The notes under the pieces are model-generated. The model saw only the letters and a list, made by a program, of their open reading frames with translations. It was not told the DNA's origin and searched no databases. The translations under genes were made by a program, and so were the position numbers. Positions 5,692 through 6,177 of a stretch of DNA of 6,177 nucleotides are shown in pieces (positions within the stretch are counted from its first letter, which is position 1; every line of letters begins with the position of its first letter). Origin of the DNA: an uncultured archaeon (GTDB taxonomy: Archaea > Aenigmatarchaeota > Aenigmatarchaeia > GW2011-AR5); the NCBI GenBank assembly GCA_903825675.1, contig CAIKBN010000116.1:1-6177 (forward strand). Reading direction: 5' to 3'.

Positions 5692-6177
5692 ATGTTAAGC
5701 GATTCTTTTGCTATATGGCTAAGAGAAATGATAAGATTCTGGCGTGCAAAATCGCGAGTAATCGGCGGCTTGGCAATGCCATTTTTCTGGCTGGCCATAA
5801 TGGGAACCGGGTTCAGTAGTATAGCACCTAATGTCGGTGGCAGATCCTACATGGAATTTCTACTGCCAGGGATAATCGGAATGACCTTGCTTTTTTCATC
5901 AATGTTCTCAGGCATTTCTGTTCTTATTGACAAGCAATTCGGCTTCATGAAGGAAATACTGGTAGCACCTATCTCCCGCATGTCAATAATGCTTGGCAAG
6001 ACTCTCGGCGGTTCAACAACTGCTATGATAAACGGTTTAATAATGCTGTTTCTTGCAATACTGATAGGAATACATTTTGCCAGCCTTTCTGGTGTTTTAT
6101 TTTCCATGGTATTTATGCTATTGATATCAATGAGCTTTGTTTCTTTTGGCGTGGCAATTGCATCAAAGATGACCGAC
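5692..6177 (+). CDS. ABC-2 type permease, DrrB-like, truncated by the window end
   Basis: This is the membrane partner of the preceding ATPase. The first 162 residues are visible and the frame is open to the last base. DrrB-like permeases are usually about 250 residues, so roughly the last third is missing. After an amphipathic start with WLREMIRFWRAKSR (9-22, the cytoplasmic interface helix), membrane segments lie at about 23-41, 60-79, 108-127 and 135-157. The loop KEILVAPISRMSIMLGKTLGG (87-107) is a strong ABC-2 family hallmark between segments 2 and 3. The ATG lies 2 bp after the ATPase stop, so the two genes are co-transcribed and probably translationally coupled; a purine-rich AGGATGGGA about 10 bp upstream may help initiation. 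No frameshift or missing conserved element is seen in the part present. Confidence 0.92.
   Translation, partial: MLSDSFAIWLREMIRFWRAKSRVIGGLAMPFFWLAIMGTGFSSIAPNVGGRSYMEFLLPGIIGMTLLFSSMFSGISVLIDKQFGFMKEILVAPISRMSIMLGKTLGGSTTAMINGLIMLFLAILIGIHFASLSGVLFSMVFMLLISMSFVSFGVAIASKMTD

Noticed and set aside
5847..6107. Minus-strand open frame of 86 codons
   Set aside because: It is antisense to the ABC-2 permease, whose sense frame carries the family hallmark loop and membrane segments.

Overview
The window looks archaeal, probably from a small-genome or DPANN-type lineage, though lineage is inference. Three things point that way. TATA-like boxes sit about 26-31 nt upstream of start codons that lack a ribosome site, which is the layout of leaderless archaeal transcripts. 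The one clear Shine-Dalgarno is GGTGA. An extracellular CARDB/COG1361-type protein is wired into a MacB-like ABC operon. Arginine is often AGA/AGG and isoleucine often ATA, on a moderately AT-rich background. There are no RNA genes, mobile elements or CRISPR arrays.

Region 1 (1-1134, + strand) is the 3' part of a gene I do not recognise. Its frame is open from the first base, so the ATG at 289 is internal and the true start lies outside the window. Region 2 (1176-4295, + strand) is a complete three-gene operon behind its own TATA box: a LolD/MacB-type ATPase, a secreted and membrane-anchored protein with three CARDB-like beta-sandwich repeats, and a MacB/FtsX-type permease. The first two genes overlap by 4 bp and the third follows after 16 bp, so the three products very likely act together. 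In this layout the CARDB protein holds the place that the MacA adaptor has in bacterial MacAB systems.

Region 3 (4296-4385) is a short convergent spacer with T-rich tracts in both directions and a weak hairpin. Region 4 (4386-4796, - strand) is a small, soluble, probably all-helical protein of unknown function. Region 5 (4797-4897) is a compact divergent promoter. It holds a perfect 10+1+10 bp palindrome, a self-symmetric TATA box (TTTATAAA), a GGTGA ribosome site for the minus-strand gene and a second TATA-like box for the plus-strand gene. Region 6 (4898-6177, + strand) is a second, unrelated ABC exporter of the DrrAB/ABC-2 type: a complete ATPase and, 2 bp later, a permease cut off by the window end.

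The window is therefore mostly two ABC systems of different architecture (a type VII MacB-like complex and an ABC-2 exporter), separated by an unknown gene whose divergent control region shows the clearest regulatory structure. The substrates cannot be read from the sequence.
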